DNA of 64,000 nucleotides from Roseivirga misakiensis. Lineage in GTDB: Bacteria > Bacteroidota > Bacteroidia > Cytophagales > Cyclobacteriaceae. The first letter of the stretch is position 1. Every line of letters begins with the position of its first letter. The notes below the pieces were generated by a model, which was given only the letters and a program-made list of their open reading frames with translations, was not told the DNA's origin and did not search any database. Position numbers and translations under genes: made by a program. Below, in pieces: positions 37,469-44,763 of this stretch. The stretch is taken from NCBI RefSeq assembly GCF_001747105.1, contig NZ_MDGQ01000005.1:992001-1056000 (forward strand). Reading direction: 5' to 3'.

Positions 37469-37806
37469 TCAATTATTACCTAATGCTATGTATCGGTCAT
37501 AATTATGATTGATACATTTCCGGTAATTGTTTATGTGTCATTAGTCCAGCAAATAGGGCAGCTCTACGCATGATTACTCTGTCAGAAAGATATAGCTTGA
37601 AATGAGAGGAGCTATGTGTATTTATCTTGTATGAAGGAAAGAAATTATTTGGATAGTTACAAGTTCGTGGGTTGGGGAATGATTTCGTGTATGAGTAGTA
37701 GCGGATATTTACTAACTAAGCTTTAGAGTTTTGCATTGGCCTTTTTAATGTATATTTCCCTTTTTTTGCCTAACCGATTATTACTCAAATCCAGTATCAC
37801 AATCAG
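37469..37806. other. Long intergenic spacer of the accessory array
   Basis: 338 bp with no supported gene, between the protease stop and the next start. It holds one copy of the array repeat (37611-37684), GGTTAGGC on the minus strand about 40 bases after the protease stop, and a degenerate junction before 37468. Otherwise A+T-rich sequence. Confidence 0.6.
37611..37684 (-). repeat. Array repeat, copy 1
   Basis: About 74 bp shared with three other spacers. Plus-strand landmarks: TGTGTATTTATCTTGTATGA at 37615-37634, then GGATAGTTACAAG at 37651-37663, then GTGGGTTGGGGAATGATTT to 37685. Copy 2 matches it closely over almost the full length. Confidence 0.75.
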
Positions 37807-38448
37807 TTATTTCAGAGTTACATTTAAACAATTTAGAACCCTTTTAATGGGAATAGCATAAGCTGTATCTTTAGAATTCGAGTTACTAGGTTCCCCAGCT
37901 CTATGTAAGGCGACTGCCTTAAAATTGTTCTCATCTGTTATCCATAATGCACCTGAATCACCTCCTTCTGAGATTTCTCCATCCGTTGTTTTATCAGGGT
38001 TAGGAACTATAGTTATTGTATTTCCGTGTACTCTATCAATTATTCCGAAAGTATGTCCCGTCCTCTGACCTACTTTTTGAACTTTCATACCTTTGGTAGG
38101 TTCTACAAATTCAGTTAGTTTGCCCTCAAGTCCATAGATACTGTTTTGTTTATCGTAATCTCTGTTATTGGTGTTAATTTCGAAAACTGCAAAATCATTA
38201 GCTCTACCTTTACCTCCTTTTCGTAATATATTTCCAATAATATATTGATTTGTCCTGGGTTTAATAGCAGGTTGAATAACACTAAAACCTCGCCTCTTCT
38301 TAAGTATATGTCTGTTTGTAAGCCCCAATGGTTTTTTAGTTTGTTTATCAAAAACAATACACCCTAGAGTGCCTATTCCATTTTTTCTTTTGCTTTGAAT
38401 TTGTACACCACCAATTAATGGCTCAACTCTATTTTTTAAATCGCTCAT
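37807..38448 (-). CDS. Cytoplasmic trypsin-like serine protease, partner of gasdermin-like protein
   Basis: A 213-residue chymotrypsin-fold protease without signal peptide, so it should act in the cytoplasm. The triad is complete: H47 in GLTNRHIL, D85 in RANDFAVFE, S165 in EGGDSGALW. The VGQRTGHTFGIID stretch preceding the nucleophile is typical for bacterial trypsin-like proteases of this kind. It starts 14 bp after the stop of the gasdermin-like gene on the same strand. By analogy with known bacterial gasdermin loci, the protease would cut the pore-former to activate it. It carries no visible sensor domain. Confidence 0.85.
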   Translation of the reverse strand: MSDLKNRVEPLIGGVQIQSKRKNGIGTLGCIVFDKQTKKPLGLTNRHILKKRRGFSVIQPAIKPRTNQYIIGNILRKGGKGRANDFAVFEINTNNRDYDKQNSIYGLEGKLTEFVEPTKGMKVQKVGQRTGHTFGIIDRVHGNTITIVPNPDKTTDGEISEGGDSGALWITDENNFKAVALHRAGEPSNSNSKDTAYAIPIKRVLNCLNVTLK

Positions 38449-38462
38449 AATATAAATACAGA

Positions 38463-39311
38463 TTAAATATCATCTTCATCGCCAATAAACTCTTCTAAAT
38501 CATCCAATGATGAGGGAATAAAATCACATAAATTATCAATTCCCTTATCGGCAACAATTTCAGGCTCTAAAAAGGATGGAAGGTAATCCTCAGGAATATC
38601 TTTCAATTGCGGTTTTCTTTGAATTAGTTCTTCTTTTTGATTCTGTTTTAACACTAGCTTTTCGACTTTGAAAAATATTTCTCCTCCTTCTGAACCTATG
38701 ACGTTAAAATCAAGAGCACTTTCTGTTTTTATTTCTAAATTCAGCGATACATCTGCTAAATCTTTAGTAGAAATAGTTGGTTTACCTTCTGCGGCAACTT
38801 CAAGCTTACTATTTTTTGATTGGGAAATTGTCAAGGCATAAGAATCTACTATACCAACTTCTGTAATTATATATACTTTTCTTAGATTAAATAATTCCCT
38901 AAATAGTCGTTCTTTTGCTTCTTTACGTACTGTTACTAAGTTTTTTATTCTATCAATTCGCATACCTCCCGGTTGGAATAAAAAACCTCCTTGTTTAGAG
39001 AAATTAATTGTTATACCAGCTTTATTAATTGGAAGATTACTCCCATCTGCAGGAATCTCACCTTTGGCTTTAGCTACTACATTTACGCTTTTACTTGACT
39101 GCCATTTTGTATTGTCAACGGTACTATCAGTGTCGACTGTAATTGAAATATCAATTGCAGGGTCTGTTAAAGTACCTAGATATATCATTCTTCTATATTT
39201 CAAGTCGATGACATCTCCTAATTTCACTTGTTTGCCTAAAGGCCAAGAGGGTAGAAATCCCCCTGAGTTTTTGTAAATCTGTTTAACAAATTTTCTTTCG
39301 AATCGTGCCAT
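38463..39311 (-). CDS. Bacterial gasdermin-like pore-forming protein (candidate)
   Basis: A 282-residue cytoplasmic protein with no signal or membrane helix. Three stretches resemble the gasdermin N-domain: an amphipathic start (MARFERKFVKQIYKNSGGFL), a KLGDVIDLKYRRMIYLGTL segment near 30-48, and KVYIITEV at 145-152, equivalent to the conserved yVVTEV of gasdermins. Long alternating strands follow, ending in IFFKVEKLVL at 212-221. A basic stretch (about 222-237) leads to an acidic, Pro/Leu-rich tail (238-282, ending in EEFIGDEDDI) that could be the inhibitory segment released by cleavage. The N-terminal palmitoylated Cys common in bacterial members is absent. The match is my pattern recognition only. 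Confidence 0.5.
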   Translation of the reverse strand: MARFERKFVKQIYKNSGGFLPSWPLGKQVKLGDVIDLKYRRMIYLGTLTDPAIDISITVDTDSTVDNTKWQSSKSVNVVAKAKGEIPADGSNLPINKAGITINFSKQGGFLFQPGGMRIDRIKNLVTVRKEAKERLFRELFNLRKVYIITEVGIVDSYALTISQSKNSKLEVAAEGKPTISTKDLADVSLNLEIKTESALDFNVIGSEGGEIFFKVEKLVLKQNQKEELIQRKPQLKDIPEDYLPSFLEPEIVADKGIDNLCDFIPSSLDDLEEFIGDEDDI

Positions 39312-39338
39312 GTGTATTTAATTTTTCTAATTAGTGGT

Positions 39339-39381
39339 AACAGTTTAGCTATGAGCAATAGCGTCCCGCAGGCGCTGTTGA
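39339..39381 (-). repeat. Cassette-junction region before the gasdermin-like gene
   Basis: On the plus strand TAACAGTTTAGCTATGAGC, then a GCGTCCCGCAGGCGC hairpin. This parallels TAACGTTGGTTATGAGCC at 36788-36805. It separates the gasdermin/protease pair from the upstream two-gene unit, suggesting independent cassettes. Confidence 0.45.
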
Positions 39382-39403
39382 TTATAGGATAGTTGTAACG
39401 CGT

Positions 39404-39943
39404 TTAATCTTTTTCTTCAAGTGAAAGCCTTCCTAATAATTCATAGTTCTTATTCTCAAGACTTGTTTTGATTTCATTATCTATTTCTATTAGTATCTTA
39501 ATAAGGTCGGCTTGTAAGTCAATTATTTTCCTTACCGCGGCTTCTTGATCACTTTCCTTTAGCCCGAGTATTGGTCCAAGTTTCGTGGTGTGAATTTTCA
39601 CCACTTCTCTTCTGACTCGGCTAAAAGCATTTTTTGCAGCTACGATACTCAGTAGCTTATCTAGGTTAGCAAAAATCTCTTCAATCAACTTTATCAACAA
39701 GACCACAAATCCAATTATTTGAACTACAATATCAAGTTCTTTTAGAAACCCAGAAGCAATTACAAGTCCGCTGACTCCAACAATAATCTTTAGAATCAAA
39801 GCTGTTCTTTTTCTTGATTTCACGTCTTCGTCCAAATCGGCTACTTCTGTGTCTAGATTAGACAGCCATTCGTTGAATTGTTTATTCGAAAATTCAAGTT
39901 CCTTTTTAAGCCCTGGGCTGATTTTATCAAGATCTTTCATCAT
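39404..39943 (-). CDS. Two-TM helical membrane protein (SLATT-like layout)
   Basis: A 179-residue protein of unknown family. A charged helical N-terminus is followed by membrane helices at about 48-66 (TALILKIIVGVSGLVIASGF) and 71-88 (DIVVQIIGFVVLLIKLI), then a long amphipathic helical tail (about 92-175). Two TM helices with flanking helices resemble the SLATT effector layout known from defence systems, but I see no decisive motif. The ATG directly follows the stop of the 100-residue gene, so the two are coupled. Confidence 0.6.
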   Translation of the reverse strand: MMKDLDKISPGLKKELEFSNKQFNEWLSNLDTEVADLDEDVKSRKRTALILKIIVGVSGLVIASGFLKELDIVVQIIGFVVLLIKLIEEIFANLDKLLSIVAAKNAFSRVRREVVKIHTTKLGPILGLKESDQEAAVRKIIDLQADLIKILIEIDNEIKTSLENKNYELLGRLSLEEKD

Positions 39944-40246
39944 TTAGGCTATTAATGGTGGTTCAATATTTATTCTGTGTCTCCAAACTTCTCCTTCTGT
40001 ATTTCTTATTGTTAATTCGAGATATCCTTCATTTTCTCGAAACAGGATAGGATTTGGGGTGAAAAAGAACCTTTGGCCCGATTCAATTTGAAAATCCCCA
40101 CACTCAGAACAAGGGCTTAATTTGGGCGGCCTTGGAGGTTGGGTAAAACAAAGAATTGAAATCTCTATTTCACTGTCAGAATGGGCAATTAAAGAGCCTT
40201 GCTGATTAAATCTTAATCTGTCGGATTCTAGTTCTACTCTTAACAT
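39944..40246 (-). CDS. Small beta-rich protein of unknown function
   Basis: A 100-residue cytoplasmic protein with alternating hydrophobic strands and a central PPRPPKLSPCSECGDF segment with two Cys, possibly a metal knuckle. No homologue recognised. Its stop directly abuts the start of the two-TM gene, so the pair is one unit. An AACGTT junction lies 22 bases before its ATG. Confidence 0.6.
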   Translation of the reverse strand: MLRVELESDRLRFNQQGSLIAHSDSEIEISILCFTQPPRPPKLSPCSECGDFQIESGQRFFFTPNPILFRENEGYLELTIRNTEGEVWRHRINIEPPLIA

Positions 40247-40262
40247 ATATTCGTTTTAATAA

Positions 40263-40277
40263 GCTACAACGTTGTAC
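40263..40277 (-). repeat. Cassette-junction motif
   Basis: Minus strand GTACAACGTTGTAGC, 17 bases upstream of the start at 40246. It is itself almost palindromic. Same position relative to the start as at 36768 and 44522. Confidence 0.5.
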
Positions 40278-40368
40278 AAAGCGCATTTTTATGCACGATA
40301 GCTAACCAATGAGGATGACTATTGACACTTTTTATTCTTCCTGAAATTCACAGCTTGTAAATAGAATG

Positions 40369-40440
40369 GCTGTGTGTTTATCTTCTATGAAGAAAAGAAA
40401 ATATAAGGATAATTACAAGTCAGTGAGTGGGGAATGGTTT
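40369..40440 (-). repeat. Array repeat, copy 2
   Basis: Plus-strand landmarks GCTGTGTGTTTATCTTC at 40369-40385, GGATAATTACAAG at 40407-40419 and GTGGGGAATGGTTT to 40440. It is the closest match to copy 1. It lies in the 250-bp gene-free spacer 40247-40496, which also contains a GTCCAGAAGG segment (40453-40462). Confidence 0.75.
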
Positions 40441-40496
40441 TGATTTGCGCTGTGTCCAGAAGGGTATGCGCTAATACCTTGCTTTGCTTTCGTTTT

Positions 40497-40883
40497 TTAT
40501 CCTTTAAACCTCTCGTTGTAGGCTTTCACGTGGTGTGGAAATTCTTCTTCATAAAAGGGGTAAGCAATCCCTTCAATTGAAATTTCAAATCCTTCACTAT
40601 CCATTCCGCTTATCTGATTTCCGACTCCCTTGATTTCAAACCCTTGTTCATTCCTAATTACTAGGGAGTCAATTGTTCTAGTTGATATTGATTTGTCTTC
40701 TGGATAATCATCCGCAAGTTCAATGTTGTTGTTTTTACAATAGGATTTGATGATGTCGTAGTTCCATTCTTCTTTTTCAAATTTCAACTCTCCAAATACA
40801 ACTCCCATAGGAGCATCCGCTTTTTCAAATAGAGTAGTTCCTATTCTATTTGAGTCGAGATATATCGAATACTCCTTGTCCAT
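40497..40883 (-). CDS. Conserved hypothetical protein
   Basis: A 128-residue cytoplasmic protein. The pattern YSIYLDSNRIGTTLFEKADAPMGVVFGEL and the ending GIAYPFYEEEFPHHVKAYNERF are shared by a family of small bacterial proteins of unknown function that I have a memory of in accessory DNA. No catalytic motif. It starts 2 bases after the stop of the 95-residue gene; the two are coupled and form a probable cassette. Confidence 0.7.
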   Translation of the reverse strand: MDKEYSIYLDSNRIGTTLFEKADAPMGVVFGELKFEKEEWNYDIIKSYCKNNNIELADDYPEDKSISTRTIDSLVIRNEQGFEIKGVGNQISGMDSEGFEISIEGIAYPFYEEEFPHHVKAYNERFKG

Positions 40884-40885
40884 GT

Positions 40886-41173
40886 TTAATACCTTATTTG
40901 ACTCACAAACTCAATTCCGCCTATTTGACCATCTTTCAATATGTCAAGAACTATCGTTCCTTCGGTTTCATGTTCCAAGACTATATTTTCTTTAAACTGC
41001 CATTCCAAGCCTGATTGATTCGTTCCTTCCGCAGATACAAAGTAAATGTAGGGTTGTCTTATCCATTTTTTAGTATCTGACTTTTTCAATTGTTCAATTA
41101 AATCAGTCCTGTCAGGTTCTTGTTCCTTAATCAAGTCAATTATCCATTCTATGTCGAAATACGGCGTTTTCAT
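40886..41173 (-). CDS. Small hypothetical protein
   Basis: A 95-residue protein starting at MKTPYFDIEW. I chose the ATG at 41173 over the GTG at 41191 because the latter lies inside the junction motif. A mixed alpha/beta pattern with YIYFVSAEGTNQSGLEWQF; no known domain. It is followed after 2 bases by the 128-residue gene. Confidence 0.6.
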   Translation of the reverse strand: MKTPYFDIEWIIDLIKEQEPDRTDLIEQLKKSDTKKWIRQPYIYFVSAEGTNQSGLEWQFKENIVLEHETEGTIVLDILKDGQIGGIEFVSQIRY

Positions 41174-41248
41174 TTTTTCTGCATAAAGCACAACGGTTTG
41201 GCTAAACTCCTTTTCAATTCAGTCTAGGTATTGTGAAGAATTCGTTAC

Positions 41249-41494
41249 TCATTTTCTTGATTCCAATTCAGCTTTTATTTTTTTCATATTTCCAAAATTC
41301 ATAGGAATTATGGCACTCAAAGCTATCGGTACAACAATTAAAGCGCTGAAAATTCCATTGTCATCTTTTTGTGATAGTCCATAAATACAAATAATGAAGA
41401 GCACACTTAAAACTCCAATTATTGCTCCATTTACAATTTTTAATCCTCTTAATTCTCCTTCAAGTTTTTCAGTAGTCTTTTCGTTTAATTTCAT
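41249..41494 (-). CDS. Small two-TM membrane protein
   Basis: An 81-residue protein with a charged N-terminus (MKLNEKTTEKLEGELRGLK), two membrane helices (about 19-40 and 48-65) and a charged C-terminus. It belongs to no family I can name. Upstream is the spacer 41495-41598 with AATATTGG (a degenerate junction) and GTCCCGAAGG. A toxin-like or small envelope role is possible but unproven. Confidence 0.6.
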   Translation of the reverse strand: MKLNEKTTEKLEGELRGLKIVNGAIIGVLSVLFIICIYGLSQKDDNGIFSALIVVPIALSAIIPMNFGNMKKIKAELESRK

Positions 41495-41598
41495 TTCGCG
41501 TTTTGGTTAGCAATATTGGTTACAATGGTTTGGTTATGCGCACTGTCCCGAAGGAGACTATAGCTAAGTCCTTTGGGGTCGCTCGGTATAATTTTAAC

Positions 41599-43788
41599 TT
41601 ATCTCGTACGTGGATCAGGAGAAAATTTGATCTGAAACTCTTTCGGTGGCTTGGCCAGCATTAAGTGCTTCACAAAATAATCCCATCGCCTTCTCATGAT
41701 GTAGTAACTATCCGCACCGTAACCATGTCTCGCATTGGGCAGCAGCAAGAAATCAAAATCTTTGTTGGCCTTAATCAATGCATCCGCTACCAAATAAGAG
41801 TTATATGGAGGCACGTTATCGTCCATTCCACCATGTATGATCAATAGCTTGCCTTTTAAGTCTTTGGCAAACACCTGATTCGCCTGTTTTTCATAATTCG
41901 ATACACCGTTAGCATCTTCAGTTTCTAAACCAATATATCTTTCTCCCCAGTCGTCTTCGTAATTTCTATTGTCGTGGTTGCCCGATTCCGAAATGCCTAC
42001 TTTGAATACATCAGGGTATTTGAACATGGCTGCGGCTGTCGCAAACCCACCACCAGAGTGGCCCCAAATCCCGATGTTATCCAAATCGAGTAATTTGTAT
42101 TGCGCTTGCAATTGCTTTAACCCAGAAATCTGATCCGGCAATGTGTTTTCTCCCATATTACCATAGCAGGCATCGTGAAATGATTTAGATCGATTCGGGT
42201 TGCAACTGCCCTCAAGTTGAACGACAACAAATCCAAGTTCTGCCAGTGCTTGATTATCTCCTCGCGATGCTCTAAAGCTCCATGAGCCAACACTACCACC
42301 TTGTGGTCCGGGGTAGATGTACACAATGACTGGTAATTTTGCTCCAGGTGTCATTCCACTCGGCGTGTACATTAGGCCATGTAAATCCCATTGGCCATTG
42401 GCTGATTTCACTGTAAAGGGGCTAGGGGCTTTCCACCCAGTGGCTTCTAGTCTAGAAACATCTGTTTTCTCTAAGGTGCTGATCAGTTTTCCTTTGATGT
42501 TTCGGACATTATGTACTGGCGGTACATTAGGTTGTGAATAGGAATCAGTGAAATACTCTCCATTCGGTGAAAGGCTAACCGAGTGATGACCTTCTTCAGG
42601 CGTTAACATTTTTAGCCCCTTGCCATTAAATTTTACGCTGTAGAGGTAACTAAAATAGGGGTTACCTTTTCCTTCGTGGTGGCCACCAACAAAATAGATC
42701 AAACGGTTTTTCTGATCAACTTTTACAATATTTCTCACGACGTAGTTACCCGTGGTAATTCGATTTTTGACGACGCCTGTTGTCGCATCGTATAAATAGA
42801 GATGCCCCCAATCGGTTCTTTCAGAATACCAGATGATTTCGTTCGTCTTTGAAAAGTATCTCCAGTTTATTCCTCCTTGTCCAGATTCATATTGGGTATC
42901 TACTACTTCCTCGAAGATATCTTTGACCTCACCAGTTTGGGTATCGGCGATTCTGATGTTTTCTTGCTTGTGGTCGCGACTTGTAGATACAAAAACGAGC
43001 TGTTGACTATCCTCACTCCACGCGATATCATCAAATCCACCTTCGCATGAAATGTCATCACATAATGTGCCGCGCCTAGCATCGGGACTCATGCGCAGTT
43101 TGGTGATTTTAGGATTTTCACTCACATGAATAATCACTCGGTGAATACGAATAATGTCTTCATCACTTGGTATAGGGTATTTCCATTGCTTCAGCTCAGG
43201 GGCACCTACTTGTGTCTTCACTAAATACATGTCGCTGACATGTCGTTGATCTTGCTGAAATGTTGCGATCTTTTTAGAGTCTGGCGACCAACTGAGTATG
43301 GGGCGATCACTTTGTTTCCATCCTGCATTGTCAGTCGCGTAACCAAAGTCTTTTATGCCATCTGTTGTTAAAGCCCACTCTTTGCCAGTAGCCACTTCTT
43401 TGATCCACAAGTTCCAATCACGAATAAAGGCTGCATAATTACCATCAGGCGATAAGACCTGATTTCGCGATGGTCTTCTTTGGTTTGACGTAATACCTCC
43501 TTTTTCCAGCAGCTCTTGCATTGAACCTGCAACGATTTGCTTTTTATTACTTGGATCAAACAGTTTAAATTCCATCTGATTTTCCGTTAATGATCGATAC
43601 CAAAGTCTTCCGTCTGGAAGCCATTGAGGCCTGATGTCATTATCAATCAGTTTACTCGTATTTCCAGAAAGCATGGCCGCTGCACGTTGATAATCAGCAT
43701 CTGTAAGTGTTTTTGCAGTTTGTGCTTGCGTATTAGTGCTGATAAAAAGAACTAATAATAAGCATAGAGGAGTAAGTCTGTTTTTCAT
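41599..43788 (-). CDS. S9 family peptidase, dipeptidyl peptidase IV type
   Basis: A 729-residue secreted exopeptidase removing N-terminal dipeptides, mostly after proline. The ATG at 43788 is chosen because MKNRLTPLCLLLVLFISTNTQAQ is a signal peptide. A DPP4-type propeller (LSWSPDSKKIATFQQD, IAWSEDSQQLVFVSTSR) precedes the alpha/beta-hydrolase domain with triad S578 (GHSGGG), D656 (MDDNVPPYNS) and H688 (NARHGYG). The nucleophile motif reads GHSGG rather than the usual GWSYGG. It sits inside the accessory array but looks like a normal chromosomal gene. Confidence 0.92.
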   Translation of the reverse strand: MKNRLTPLCLLLVLFISTNTQAQTAKTLTDADYQRAAAMLSGNTSKLIDNDIRPQWLPDGRLWYRSLTENQMEFKLFDPSNKKQIVAGSMQELLEKGGITSNQRRPSRNQVLSPDGNYAAFIRDWNLWIKEVATGKEWALTTDGIKDFGYATDNAGWKQSDRPILSWSPDSKKIATFQQDQRHVSDMYLVKTQVGAPELKQWKYPIPSDEDIIRIHRVIIHVSENPKITKLRMSPDARRGTLCDDISCEGGFDDIAWSEDSQQLVFVSTSRDHKQENIRIADTQTGEVKDIFEEVVDTQYESGQGGINWRYFSKTNEIIWYSERTDWGHLYLYDATTGVVKNRITTGNYVVRNIVKVDQKNRLIYFVGGHHEGKGNPYFSYLYSVKFNGKGLKMLTPEEGHHSVSLSPNGEYFTDSYSQPNVPPVHNVRNIKGKLISTLEKTDVSRLEATGWKAPSPFTVKSANGQWDLHGLMYTPSGMTPGAKLPVIVYIYPGPQGGSVGSWSFRASRGDNQALAELGFVVVQLEGSCNPNRSKSFHDACYGNMGENTLPDQISGLKQLQAQYKLLDLDNIGIWGHSGGGFATAAAMFKYPDVFKVGISESGNHDNRNYEDDWGERYIGLETEDANGVSNYEKQANQVFAKDLKGKLLIIHGGMDDNVPPYNSYLVADALIKANKDFDFLLLPNARHGYGADSYYIMRRRWDYFVKHLMLAKPPKEFQIKFSPDPRTR

Positions 43789-43937
43789 GATCTGTAGCTT
43801 TCTTGCTTTGATATAATGGCTAATCAAAATATATCCTAGTAATAGGGGATGGCCGAAGTTAATAAAATGTCAGCTTTTTCGGTGTGTGTTTTTAATGGGC
43901 AGTTTTTGGGCAATATGCCTTCGGGGACATAGACTGG

Positions 43938-43963
43938 CTAAACTGCATTTTAATGCAGTTTAG
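43938..43963. repeat. 26-bp near-perfect palindrome
   Basis: CTAAACTGCATT (43938-43949) and AATGCAGTTTAG (43952-43963) form 12-bp arms around two bases. It is 16 bp after the stop of the 180-residue gene, next to a CCTTCGGGGAC segment. It may act as a terminator without U-run or as a folded recombination site. Confidence 0.6.
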
Positions 43964-43979
43964 GTTTTGCTTTGTACTT

Positions 43980-44522
43980 TTATTTCTTGTCAAACTTTAA
44001 TAAAACCTTCGGGAACTGGGCATCCATAAACATTTTACTTCTTCCATAAAGGCATATCTTCCCAACTTTATCGAAAACGTTTCTTTGACCTAGGGCATTT
44101 ATCAATACCTCATCACGACAGATTCCATCTTGATGATTTTCGTCGATATAATCCCAATTGCTGTCTATTTCTTCCTTAAATACAATTGTGAATGCTGGTT
44201 GAGTATACTCAATTAAATAGTTGTCATCATCCATCTTTCTTGGGTTGAAATCTGGGTGAGATTTGTAGATCTTATCTAACGTCACTTTTGCAGATGATTC
44301 TATATCGGTCACCTGTTCAGGGAAAATTACAACTGTACCATATTCAAACACGGCGATTTGTAATTTTTCTTTTGTGTAGTATTTGGCTTTCTCCAAAATT
44401 ATGTTGAGGTCCTTGTGAGGATTGGGTTTCCACTTAGGTTTTGGAGGGAAGTCTTTTGATTTCGAATCATTGGCATAAGATTCAGCTTTTTTGTTCCCAA
44501 ACAGTTTATTTAATATGCCCAT
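43980..44522 (-). CDS. Hypothetical protein
   Basis: A 180-residue cytoplasmic protein. The opening MGILNKLFGNKKAE is followed by a Pro/Lys-rich linker and an alpha/beta domain with LQIAVFEYGTVVIFPEQ and IVFKEEIDSNWDYIDENHQDGICRDEVLINALG. No motif recognised. It has an AACGTT junction 21 bases before its ATG. Confidence 0.6.
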   Translation of the reverse strand: MGILNKLFGNKKAESYANDSKSKDFPPKPKWKPNPHKDLNIILEKAKYYTKEKLQIAVFEYGTVVIFPEQVTDIESSAKVTLDKIYKSHPDFNPRKMDDDNYLIEYTQPAFTIVFKEEIDSNWDYIDENHQDGICRDEVLINALGQRNVFDKVGKICLYGRSKMFMDAQFPKVLLKFDKK

Positions 44523-44538
44523 TCTCTCCCTTAATTGT

Positions 44539-44555
44539 ACATAACGTTGGCTAAT
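44539..44555 (-). repeat. Cassette-junction motif
   Basis: Minus strand ATTAGCCAACGTTATGT, 17 bases upstream of the start at 44522. Same spacing as at 36768 and 40246. Confidence 0.5.
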
Positions 44556-44660
44556 GACACAACAATTTTTTTATGCTGAGCGAAATTTATTATTCGCCCA
44601 CCAAAGTAGGCGGCTAGATGCACCTTTTGTTCTTCAGAAAAGCACGGCTTATTTAAGAAA

Positions 44661-44730
44661 GGTGTCGTGTTTATATCCTATGAAGCAAAGGAATCATAGG
44701 GATAGTTACAAGCCGGGGCTGGTAGGAGAT
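44661..44730 (-). repeat. Array repeat, copy 3
   Basis: Plus-strand landmarks GTGTTTATATCCTATGAAGC at 44667-44686 and GGATAGTTACAAG at 44700-44712. It lies in the 241-bp spacer before the 180-residue gene. Confidence 0.7.
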
Positions 44731-44763
44731 CTATTAGAAACAATATTTTGTTAGTAGCACCTC

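Noticed and set aside
39404-40246. 100- and 179-residue genes as part of one operon with the gasdermin-like gene
   Set aside because: A 92-bp spacer with a junction-like motif (39339-39381) separates them, so I treat them as a separate unit; a functional link remains possible only as inference.
36785-44555. Classical integron attC sites with integrase
   Set aside because: Only one side of the core fits GTTRRRY well and no IntI-like gene is in the window; I call it cassette-like only.
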